From Planctomycetota bacterium (GTDB taxonomy: Bacteria > Planctomycetota > SZUA-567), in the NCBI GenBank assembly GCA_031270145.1, contig JAISYD010000130.1:1-19152 (forward strand): 19,152 nt of DNA. The letters are read 5' to 3'. Below the pieces are notes generated by a model that was given only the letters and a program-made list of their open reading frames with translations, was not told the origin of the DNA and did no database searches. This document shows positions 1 to 7,484 of the stretch, piece by piece. The position numbers and the translations under genes are program-made. Numbering within the stretch: the first letter of the stretch is position 1; every line of letters begins with the position of its first letter.

Positions 1-1
1 C

Positions 2-61
2 GAATATTTCGCGGAGCATCGCGATAAGGCCATAGAACAAGTCCTTGCGAGAATTAAATGA
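2..61 (+). CDS. C-terminal end of an unidentified protein (partial)
   Basis: An open frame enters from the left edge and ends in TGA at 59-61. It gives 19 residues, ending in EQVLARIK, with an amphipathic, helix-like pattern of charged and hydrophobic residues. The fragment is too short to assign a family or function. It is convergent with the oxidoreductase gene that ends at 114, and the 52-bp gap between them contains a hairpin. It could be a chance frame, but the position of the stop and the convergent layout make a real gene end likely. Confidence 0.5.
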   Translation, partial: EYFAEHRDKAIEQVLARIK

Positions 62-68
62 CCCTGAA

Positions 69-105
69 CCCCGCACACGGCCTCAAGCCGCTTTTCGGCG
101 CGGGG
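69..105. terminator. Hairpin between convergent gene ends
   Basis: CCCCGC at 69-74 pairs with GCGGGG at 100-105. Inside it, GCCG at 87-90 pairs with CGGC at 96-99 around a CTTTT loop. The structure lies between two convergent stops (61 and 114), where a bidirectional terminator is expected. There is no clear U-tract on either side, so it is only a candidate. Confidence 0.35.
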
Positions 106-113
106 ATGAACCG

Positions 114-1214
114 TCAACCTTCGACGATCTCGGCGGCGGCCTGGGCCTTGACGGCCAATTCCGAGGCTAGGAAGATATGTTCCTGGGTCATGGCTTTTTC
201 CGTACGATTGAGGCAGTCGAGAATCAGCTGGCCGAAGAAGGGGTAGCCGGTTTTGCCGCGCAGATCCATCCTCTCGTTGACCTTGTTGTTGACCAGGAAC
301 AGGGTGTCGGGTTGGCGGCTGCCGCCGATGTCGGTGTATTTGCGCAGCTCAATGTATCCCTCGGTCCCCAAGATGAAGGTGCGGCCGTCGCCCCAGGCCT
401 CCAAGGCGTCCGGGGTAAGCCAATCGAGGCGGAAATAGCCCACCGCGCCATTGTCGGCCACCAGGCCGGCGTCCCCGAAGTCCTGGAAGCCTGGATATCG
501 CTTGTGGCGGTAATTGGCGACTCGGCTAGCGCTGATCCGTGCGCTTTCGGCCCCGGTGAAGTACAGGAACTGCTCTATCTGATGCGAGCCCAAATCGCAG
601 ATGATGCCTCCAAATTTGTCTGGATCGAAAAACCAGGCGGGCCGGCTGGGGATATTGACGCGGTGCGGCCCCAGACCGATCACCTGGACGGGGCGGCCGA
701 TCCGTCCCTCGCGGATCAATTCGCCGGCCTTGACGGCGCACTCGGAGTGCAGCCGCTCGCTGAAATAGCCGAGGTATTTCCGCCCGGTTTCCCGGACCGC
801 CGCCCTGGCCGCCGCCGCCTGATCCAGCGTGGTGAAAAGAGGTTTGTCGCAAAAGTAGTCCTTCCCGGCCCGCATGATCCCCACGCCGATGCCTCCCCTC
901 AGACAGTTCACCGCCGCCGAGGCCACCAGCATGACTTCCGAATCGGCCAAGATTTCATCCAGACTGGCGGCGCGGGCCTGGGGGAATTTCTCCAGGAAAG
1001 CCGCCACCGCTTTTTCCGAAGGATCGAAAACATGGCGCAGCGTGCCTCCGGCCTCCAGCAGGGCCGCAGTCATGCCGTAAATGTGGCCGTGATCCAGATG
1101 GGCGGCGGAGAAGACGAATTCCCCCGGCCGGCAGACGACATGTTTGACGCCCCTGGATACCGGAGCGTAGTTAAGTCCGTCGGAGCGCTCAGGCGCCGCT
1201 TGCGGAGCAAGCAT
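114..1214 (-). CDS. Gfo/Idh/MocA family oxidoreductase
   Basis: A 366-residue protein of the Gfo/Idh/MocA family, whose members are NAD(P)-dependent sugar or polyol dehydrogenases of the cytoplasm. The N-terminal half is Rossmann-like. It includes a motif containing CDKPLFTTL, matching the family's EKP motif, and the catalytic-domain signature GGIICDLGSHQIEQFLYF lies in the second half. The usual GxGxxG near the start is not obvious; the segment around HLDHGHIYGM takes its place, as in a divergent subgroup. The start at 1214 is chosen because GAGGGGGG lies 6 nt upstream; an ATG at 1220 would sit directly on that purine run. The first 26 bp overlap the end of the upstream DUF1848 gene, so the two are probably translationally coupled. 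The substrate cannot be told from sequence. Confidence 0.88.
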   Translation of the reverse strand: MLAPQAAPERSDGLNYAPVSRGVKHVVCRPGEFVFSAAHLDHGHIYGMTAALLEAGGTLRHVFDPSEKAVAAFLEKFPQARAASLDEILADSEVMLVASAAVNCLRGGIGVGIMRAGKDYFCDKPLFTTLDQAAAARAAVRETGRKYLGYFSERLHSECAVKAGELIREGRIGRPVQVIGLGPHRVNIPSRPAWFFDPDKFGGIICDLGSHQIEQFLYFTGAESARISASRVANYRHKRYPGFQDFGDAGLVADNGAVGYFRLDWLTPDALEAWGDGRTFILGTEGYIELRKYTDIGGSRQPDTLFLVNNKVNERMDLRGKTGYPFFGQLILDCLNRTEKAMTQEHIFLASELAVKAQAAAEIVEG

Positions 1215-2049
1215 GTCCATCCCCCCTCGTTTCCCGGACGGCGCGGCCGGGTACGGCCGGAGCCGCGTTGGCGTAGCAATAAAGGCAGCCGTGTCCGCAC
1301 GGCATGCCGTAGGAGCCGATGTCGGTGGATTTGACGCAGTTGCAACCAGGGCGCTGGCCGGCATCCCGGGGCAATCCGGAGAAGGGCTGACCGTAAAGCC
1401 GCTCCAAAAGAGGTCCGTCGACGCAGGCCGCCGCCGCGGTCCCCGGAAGCCCGGCCAGCTCCGGCTCGCAGCAGAACCGGATCGGCGCCGCCCCGGCGGC
1501 GGAAAATTCCCCGACCATGGCTTCAATGATCCGCCGCTTGCCTTCAAGGGAAAAAACCGGCCAGGCCAGGCCGGCCGCCGCCGCCCGGGTTGCCGCCTTC
1601 CGGTAGGGGTCGGGAAAGCTTACCGTCACGCCGTCCAGCCCGGCCAGGGATTTGGCCAAAACATCGCGCAGCCGGCGGAAGCGATCCAACAGCCGGTTGA
1701 TCGCCTTTTGATCCGCGCCATCCACGGCGGCGGGCATTATGGGATCGAAGCGCCAGACAATCGCCCCCCGGGGAAGCCGCCGGCCAAGTTCCCCGATTTC
1801 CGGAAGCTGTTCCGCCAGTTGCGGCGTCCCGGGTTCCCAGGTCGATCCGGCCAAGCCGGTGGCGGTGAATTGCACTAGGCAGGGGATGCGCTCCACTACC
1901 GCCGCCAACTCCGGACGGCGGACCAGGTTCCGCACATCCTTGGTCCAGAACACCAGAGCCTCGAGCTTGCGGGATCGGGCGATCCTGCCTTCGAGGAAAT
2001 CCGGGAAAAAAGCCGGCAAATCCGTGCGCCTGGAAGCGGAAAAAATCAT
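1189..2049 (-). CDS. DUF1848 family protein (Fe-S, radical-SAM-like)
   Basis: A 286-residue protein starting MIFSASRRTDLPAFFPDF, the typical opening of the DUF1848 family. Residues 236-261 carry the family's C-terminal cysteine block: C236 and C238, then KSTDIGSYG, then C251-x3-C255-x2-C258, ending CYAN. The CX3CX2C spacing is the one used by radical SAM enzymes to bind a [4Fe-4S] cluster, but here it sits at the C-terminus. The biochemical role of the family is not established. The start at 2049 is preferred over the ATG at 2067 because GGAG lies 10 nt upstream and the family normally begins at this Met. It is transcribed away from metK and overlaps the following oxidoreductase gene by 26 bp. 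Confidence 0.88.
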   Translation of the reverse strand: MIFSASRRTDLPAFFPDFLEGRIARSRKLEALVFWTKDVRNLVRRPELAAVVERIPCLVQFTATGLAGSTWEPGTPQLAEQLPEIGELGRRLPRGAIVWRFDPIMPAAVDGADQKAINRLLDRFRRLRDVLAKSLAGLDGVTVSFPDPYRKAATRAAAAGLAWPVFSLEGKRRIIEAMVGEFSAAGAAPIRFCCEPELAGLPGTAAAACVDGPLLERLYGQPFSGLPRDAGQRPGCNCVKSTDIGSYGMPCGHGCLYCYANAAPAVPGRAVRETRGDGHACSASGA

Positions 2050-2075
2050 ATCGGCCTGTCTCCGCATAAAATAGC

Positions 2076-2104
2076 TTGCATCCCGACGGTCATCATAATA
2101 CTAT
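2076..2104 (+). promoter_or_regulatory. Candidate metK promoter
   Basis: TTGCAT at 2076-2081 and TACTAT at 2099-2104 are separated by 17 bp, in an AT-rich stretch within GC-rich DNA. Matches to sigma-70 consensus are partial (3/6 and 4/6). The site lies in the divergent gap between the DUF1848 gene and metK and would leave a leader of about 70 nt before the metK ATG. No recognised SAM riboswitch class was seen in that leader. Confidence 0.35.
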
Positions 2105-2183
2105 ACCCACTAGTTGGCACGGCTGGAGACGAAAAAAGCCCCGGCCCCAAGTATATTTTTTTCCCAATGGAGGAAAACACATT

Positions 2184-3341
<1,158 letters not shown>

Positions 3342-3378
3342 AGGTTTTCCAAAATTTTGCGAACGGGAGGGACGCTCC

Positions 3379-3609
3379 GTGAAGGAAAAAATCGAGGCAT
3401 CCTTGGAGAGCATCCGGACAATGCTCCAAGGGCATGGCGGCGATGTGCAATTGGTGTCGCTGGACGAGGACAAGGGTATAGTGGAGGTTTCCCTCCAAGG
3501 CGCCTGCGCCGGTTGCCCCCACGCCGCCGAGACCATGAAGCTCGGGGTGGAGGCGAAACTGCGGGAGGATGTGCCGGAGATCCAGGAAGTTAGGGCGGCC
3601 ATGGCCTAG
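3379..3609 (+). CDS. NifU C-terminal-domain (Nfu-type) Fe-S protein
   Basis: A 76-residue stand-alone Nfu domain, the module that carries and hands over Fe-S clusters to target proteins. The conserved CxxC is present as C43-A-G-C46 in the context GACAGCPHAAETMK, and the preceding GGDVQLVSLDEDKGIVEV strand pattern is typical. Translation starts at a GTG at 3379 with GGGAGG about 8 nt upstream. It lies 37 bp after metK and 13 bp before the phosphoesterase gene. It could serve general Fe-S assembly. The nitrogenase-like complex encoded further along would also need Fe-S supply, but nothing in the sequence ties the two together. Confidence 0.92.
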   Translation: MKEKIEASLESIRTMLQGHGGDVQLVSLDEDKGIVEVSLQGACAGCPHAAETMKLGVEAKLREDVPEIQEVRAAMA

Positions 3610-3622
3610 CCGCCGAGATCCC

Positions 3623-4405
3623 ATGCCGGGCGCCCGCGAACCTATCGCCATCATATCCGACGTGCATGCCAACCTTGAGGCATTGGCCGCAGTTATCGAC
3701 GACATCCGCGGGCGGAACATAAAGACCATCTACAATCTGGGCGACACGGTGGGCTATGGCCCGGATCCCGACGCCTGCATCGATCTGGCCGACGCCGCCT
3801 GCGCCATCACCCTATGCGGCAACCACGACTACGCCGTCCTTTTCGACGCCGAGGGCTTTAATCTAGTGGCCAGGAAATCCATTGATTACCACCGCGCGGT
3901 ACTAAAACCGGAGGCGGACAACCATGACCAGGAGGCAAGCCGGCGCTGGGCCTGGCTGGCCAACCTGGAGCCCATGCACGAGGACGACGGCTTCGAAATC
4001 ATGCACGGCTCCCCAAGGCAGCCGATAACCGAATACGTCCTGCCATCGGATCCGGAAACCGATCCGGCCAAGCTGGCCGACATCTTTTCCGCCATGAGCC
4101 AGCCGCTCGCCTTTGTCGGGCACACGCATTTCCCGGGGATCCTGGAGGACGGCAACGACGCCTTTCTCATGGTTTCGTCGTTGGGGGGGCATTACCGGCC
4201 GGAGCCGTCCCGACGCGCGATCGTTAATGTCGGATCCGTCGGCCAGCCCCGCGACCGCAATCCGAAAAGCTGCTATGCGGTTTACGACGGGGAGAACGTC
4301 TTCTACCACCGGGTCGCCTACGACTTGGAGAAGACGGTGAAGAAAATCCTCGCCATCCGAGACATCCATCCCGCCAGCGGGCTGCGTTTGCGGGAAGGGC
4401 GATAA
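3623..4405 (+). CDS. Calcineurin-like metallophosphoesterase
   Basis: A 260-residue cytoplasmic phosphoesterase with the complete two-metal signature: D13-x-H15 in IISDVHANLEAL, D41 in LGDTVGYGPDP, N67-H68-D69 in CGNHDYAV, H128 in MHGSPRQP, and H167-x-H169 in VGHTHFPG. NVGSVGQPRDRNP near the C-terminus is typical of the YfcE/serine-threonine-phosphatase-like branch. The start at 3623 follows a GAG-containing purine stretch 13 bp after the Nfu stop. The gene lies directly upstream of an FHA-domain gene. FHA domains bind phosphothreonine, so a role in reversing protein phosphorylation is conceivable but unproven; a phosphodiesterase acting on small molecules is equally possible. Confidence 0.9.
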   Translation: MPGAREPIAIISDVHANLEALAAVIDDIRGRNIKTIYNLGDTVGYGPDPDACIDLADAACAITLCGNHDYAVLFDAEGFNLVARKSIDYHRAVLKPEADNHDQEASRRWAWLANLEPMHEDDGFEIMHGSPRQPITEYVLPSDPETDPAKLADIFSAMSQPLAFVGHTHFPGILEDGNDAFLMVSSLGGHYRPEPSRRAIVNVGSVGQPRDRNPKSCYAVYDGENVFYHRVAYDLEKTVKKILAIRDIHPASGLRLREGR

Positions 4406-4461
4406 GACGGACGAGGCGGCGGCGCGCGGCTCCAGACACTTTTGAAGGGAAGGCCACCATA

Positions 4462-5943
4462 ATGCCGGGCATCAGGGTAAAAAACGGTCCCAATCAGGGT
4501 CAAACCTGCGCCATCGGCGACGGCCGGCTATCCATCGGCCGGGACGACGGCTGTACCCTCCCCTTGCTGGACAAGGGTGCGTCCCGGATGCACGCCGAGC
4601 TTTTCCGCATCGGCGACATGTGCTTCATCCGGGATCTCGATTCGAAGAACGGCACCTTCGTTAACGACGTCATGGTCGGCGAGGAGATGCTCCGCGACGG
4701 CGACCGCATCCAGATTGGCGGCACGATTTTCATTTTCGAGGCCCAGACCGGCGCCAAGCCGGGCGACGGCCTGGTGTTTTCAGAGGACGATCTGGAAAAC
4801 CTCCACGCCCTGAGCCTGGAGGATTTGACCTCGGCCAACGTCGGCCTGGGCGACGTCTCGTCGGAGCAGCATCTACGCGCCCTGTACCGGCTGTCGCACC
4901 TGGCGGCCGGCGAGGACACCGAGGACAGCCTGATAAAAAAAACCCTCGCCTTCACAGCCGAGGCATTGAAGACGGACGGGGCGTACCTGTTCGGCCGGAA
5001 CCAGTTGGACGGCTCCATCGTGGCGCTGGGTCAGCATATCCCGGACGGGGCCCGGGCCGGCGGACAGCTTTCCCGCACCATCATCCGCAAGGTTCTGCAG
5101 GAAAAGCGGGCATTGCTGATCACCGACGCCATGCGGGACGACCGGTTTTCCGCCAACGAGTCGGTCATGCGCCACCATATCCACGCGGTCATCTGCGCTC
5201 CGGTGAGGCTCCATGACGGCATCGAGTGCGCCCTTTATCTGGCGGGCAACGATCCGGCCATTTCGTTCAACGAGCAGGAATTGGAGCTGGCCGCCGCCAT
5301 GGCCGGCCAAATAGGGCTGTCGCTGGCCAACATCTCGGCCCGCCTGTTGCGGCGTGAGCACCTGTTCTCGGCCGTGAGCATGCTGTTGCGGGTGGCGGAT
5401 GTCGGGAGACCAGGAATCCAGGCCGTCAACGAGCGCTTGGCCGGTTACGCGCGGTCCATCGGCGCCGCCATGCGGTTGGGCGCCGAATTCCTGGAGCGGC
5501 TGCAATTGGCGGCTCTCCTGCACAACTACGCCGACATGGTGGAGCCGGACGACGGCGCTCCGGTGGAAAAACGGGTTGATTTGACGGCGAAGCTTTTGGC
5601 GCAGGAAGCGTTTTTGCCCAAAATTTCCGATATTGTCGGAAACCAGCTTGAACGCTTCGACGGCAGCGGCCCCAAGGGGCTGCGGGGAGAGGAAATCCCC
5701 CTTGACGCCCGGATTTTCCATGTGGCGCTTGGACTTGAGACCGAGCGCGGCGCCTCGGCCGAACCGGAAAAACTTGCCGAGGCCGTGAAGACGGTTTCCG
5801 GCGCCCTTTCCGGAAAATATGATCGCGAGGTAATCAAGGCGATGCTTGAGGCCGAAAGTTCGGGAATACTCGCCTTGACGCTGGCGGAACAATGGCGGAA
5901 ACGCCGCTCCTCGCGCCTGAGCTCGCTGCTTAACGCGGAATGA
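4462..5943 (+). CDS. FHA-GAF protein with a degenerate HD-GYP domain
   Basis: A 493-residue soluble signalling protein with three parts. Residues 1-95 are an FHA phosphopeptide-binding domain, with GR at 26-27, SRMHAE at 41-46 and DSKNGTF at 60-66. Residues about 140-290 resemble a GAF sensor domain. Residues about 300-490 follow the fold pattern of HD-GYP c-di-GMP phosphodiesterases, but the active site is altered: the HD pair is H354-N355, the HHE motif reads N394-Q-L-E, and GYP has become G403-P-K. The C-terminal domain is therefore probably a binding or regulatory module without catalysis. The start at 4462 has an AAGGGAAGG stretch upstream. It lies 56 bp after the phosphoesterase gene, probably in the same transcript. 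Confidence 0.85.
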   Translation: MPGIRVKNGPNQGQTCAIGDGRLSIGRDDGCTLPLLDKGASRMHAELFRIGDMCFIRDLDSKNGTFVNDVMVGEEMLRDGDRIQIGGTIFIFEAQTGAKPGDGLVFSEDDLENLHALSLEDLTSANVGLGDVSSEQHLRALYRLSHLAAGEDTEDSLIKKTLAFTAEALKTDGAYLFGRNQLDGSIVALGQHIPDGARAGGQLSRTIIRKVLQEKRALLITDAMRDDRFSANESVMRHHIHAVICAPVRLHDGIECALYLAGNDPAISFNEQELELAAAMAGQIGLSLANISARLLRREHLFSAVSMLLRVADVGRPGIQAVNERLAGYARSIGAAMRLGAEFLERLQLAALLHNYADMVEPDDGAPVEKRVDLTAKLLAQEAFLPKISDIVGNQLERFDGSGPKGLRGEEIPLDARIFHVALGLETERGASAEPEKLAEAVKTVSGALSGKYDREVIKAMLEAESSGILALTLAEQWRKRRSSRLSSLLNAE

Positions 5944-5996
5944 CCGGCCTCCATCCGCCCAGGCCGGGATCGGCGCGGGTGGATGGTCCGGGCCGG
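5944..5996. other. Two-part intergenic hairpin
   Basis: An outer stem CCGGCC (5944-5949)/GGCCGG (5991-5996) encloses an inner 10-bp stem, CCATCCGCCC (5951-5960)/GGGTGGATGG (5977-5986), with one G-U pair. It starts one base after the stop of the FHA gene and ends 31 bp before the BFN gene. No U-tract follows, so an mRNA stability or processing element is more likely than a terminator. Confidence 0.45.
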
Positions 5997-6027
5997 AGGG
6001 AGGGGATGAGGAAGGGCGGGGTTACCG

Positions 6028-6456
6028 ATGTCGGAATGGGTTGAGTGCGAACTGGCCCAGATACTGCTGGTCACCGACGATCTGTCGCGGCCGCAGGTGC
6101 TGGTGTTGCGGGAAAAAGCCGGAAGCCGCTCGTTCATGGTGCATATCGGCTTTTTCGAGGCGCTGGCCATCAACCGGCGCGTCCATGGCGAGACGCTCCC
6201 GCGTCCCCTCACCCACGATCTCCTTTTGACGCTTCTGTCCGCCCTAGGCGGGCGGTTGCTCCGGGTGGCGGTTTCGGATTTGGTGGAGGACGCCGAGGGC
6301 AACGGCACTTTTTACGGCTTCCTGGTGATTGGCCGCGAGGGCGGCGAAACGGTTGTCGACTGCCGCCCATCCGACGCCATAGCCATGGCGGTCCGCGCCG
6401 AATGTCCGATTTACGTTTCCCGCGAAGTATTGGACAAGGTGGCTACCGACGCCTAG
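6028..6456 (+). CDS. BFN/DUF151 domain protein
   Basis: A 142-residue single-domain protein of the bifunctional nuclease (DUF151) family. The diagnostic C-terminal stretch CRPSDAIAMAVRAECPIYVS is present, and the N-terminal half has the family's alternating strand pattern around VLVLREKAGSRSFMVHIG. The plant founder of the family was reported to have DNase and RNase activity; the role of bacterial members is largely unknown. AGGAAGG lies upstream of the ATG at 6028. It follows a hairpin after the FHA gene and precedes the YhaM-type gene by 40 bp. Its position beside a nuclease gene fits a nucleic-acid role but does not prove it. Confidence 0.88.
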   Translation: MSEWVECELAQILLVTDDLSRPQVLVLREKAGSRSFMVHIGFFEALAINRRVHGETLPRPLTHDLLLTLLSALGGRLLRVAVSDLVEDAEGNGTFYGFLVIGREGGETVVDCRPSDAIAMAVRAECPIYVSREVLDKVATDA

Positions 6457-6496
6457 CCGGCGCCGGGCGGGCGACCCGTTCGCGAAAAGAGGACAG

Positions 6497-7483
6497 ATGC
6501 CGGAAGCCAAACCGTCCCCCCCGCTTTCCCCGGCCTTGGCCGATCTTGCGGACGGCGACGAGTTCGAGGGATTCTACGTGGTGCGGGAATCCAGCCTGCA
6601 AACGGCGGTCAACGGGAGGAATTACATCCGCCTGACGCTGGCCGACGCCTCCGGCGGCCTGCCCGGGAATATTTGGGACGCCAACCGGGAATTGTTCCTG
6701 AACTGCCAGGCCGGCGCCATAGTGAAGGTTCAGGGCGCCGCCGAGTCTTACAAGGGCAAACCGCAGGTCAAGATTTTCCGTTTCCGCCCGGCCCACGAGT
6801 CGGAGGTGGAGCCGGATCACTTTTTACCCAAGTCCAAACGGGACATCGGCGCCATGCGCGACGAACTTCTGGCCTTGGCGGACGGCATCCGCGATCCCGA
6901 CTACCTGGCGCTGGCCAAGGCGTTTTTCCATGATCCCGCCTTCATGGATCGCTTCGCCCGCTCGCCCGCCGCCCGCGAGGTGCACCACGCCTGGGTCGGC
7001 GGCCTACTGGAGCATACCCTGGGCATCGCCAACATGGCGAAGCGCTTCGCGGAAACAACCAAAGTGAACCGCGATCTGCTGCTGCTCGGAGCCCTTCTCC
7101 ACGATGCGGGGAAAATCGAGGAGTTTTCCGCGAAAACCAGCATTGAATACAGCGATTCCGGCAAACTGCTCGGCCATTTGTACCTAGGGGCGGAAATGTT
7201 GGGCCGAAGGGCCGCCGCCATCCCGGGTTTCCCGGCCGAAAAGCTGATCCTGCTGCAGCATCTCATCCTTTCCCACCACGGACGCCTCGAATACGGCTCC
7301 CCGGTGTTGCCGAAGACGCCCGAGGCTTTCGCGCTGCACCATTTGGACAACCTTGACGCCAAGGTGGAAACAGCCAACCGCCTGCTGGACGCCATTCCGG
7401 ATCCGGATTGCCGCTGGAGCGAGTACAACCGCGCCCTCGAGGTTTCCCTTTTCCGCGCCGGCGGACGCCGGGACGGAATCTGA
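6497..7483 (+). CDS. YhaM-type 3'-5' exoribonuclease (OB-fold plus HD domain)
   Basis: A 328-residue cytoplasmic protein with an N-terminal OB-fold (residues about 20-105, with LADASGGLPGNIWD) and a C-terminal HD phosphohydrolase domain. The HD domain shows HHAWVGGLLEHTLGIANMA, the HD pair at H202-D203 in ALLHDAGKIEEF, SHHGRLEYGSP, and LHHLDNLDAKVETANRLLD. This order and these motifs define the YhaM family of Mn-dependent 3'-5' exoribonucleases. AGAGGA lies a few bases upstream of the ATG at 6497. The next gene starts one base after its stop, so the two are probably co-translated, although their functions appear unrelated. Confidence 0.9.
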   Translation: MPEAKPSPPLSPALADLADGDEFEGFYVVRESSLQTAVNGRNYIRLTLADASGGLPGNIWDANRELFLNCQAGAIVKVQGAAESYKGKPQVKIFRFRPAHESEVEPDHFLPKSKRDIGAMRDELLALADGIRDPDYLALAKAFFHDPAFMDRFARSPAAREVHHAWVGGLLEHTLGIANMAKRFAETTKVNRDLLLLGALLHDAGKIEEFSAKTSIEYSDSGKLLGHLYLGAEMLGRRAAAIPGFPAEKLILLQHLILSHHGRLEYGSPVLPKTPEAFALHHLDNLDAKVETANRLLDAIPDPDCRWSEYNRALEVSLFRAGGRRDGI

Positions 7484-7484
7484 A

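Noticed and set aside
177..1334. Plus-strand open frame of 385 codons opposite the oxidoreductase gene
   Set aside because: The minus-strand frame has recognisable Gfo/Idh/MocA motifs; the plus frame does not.
2105..2183. SAM-sensing riboswitch upstream of metK
   Set aside because: I could not match the conserved core of SAM-I, SAM-II or SAH riboswitches, and no convincing multi-stem fold was seen in the short leader.
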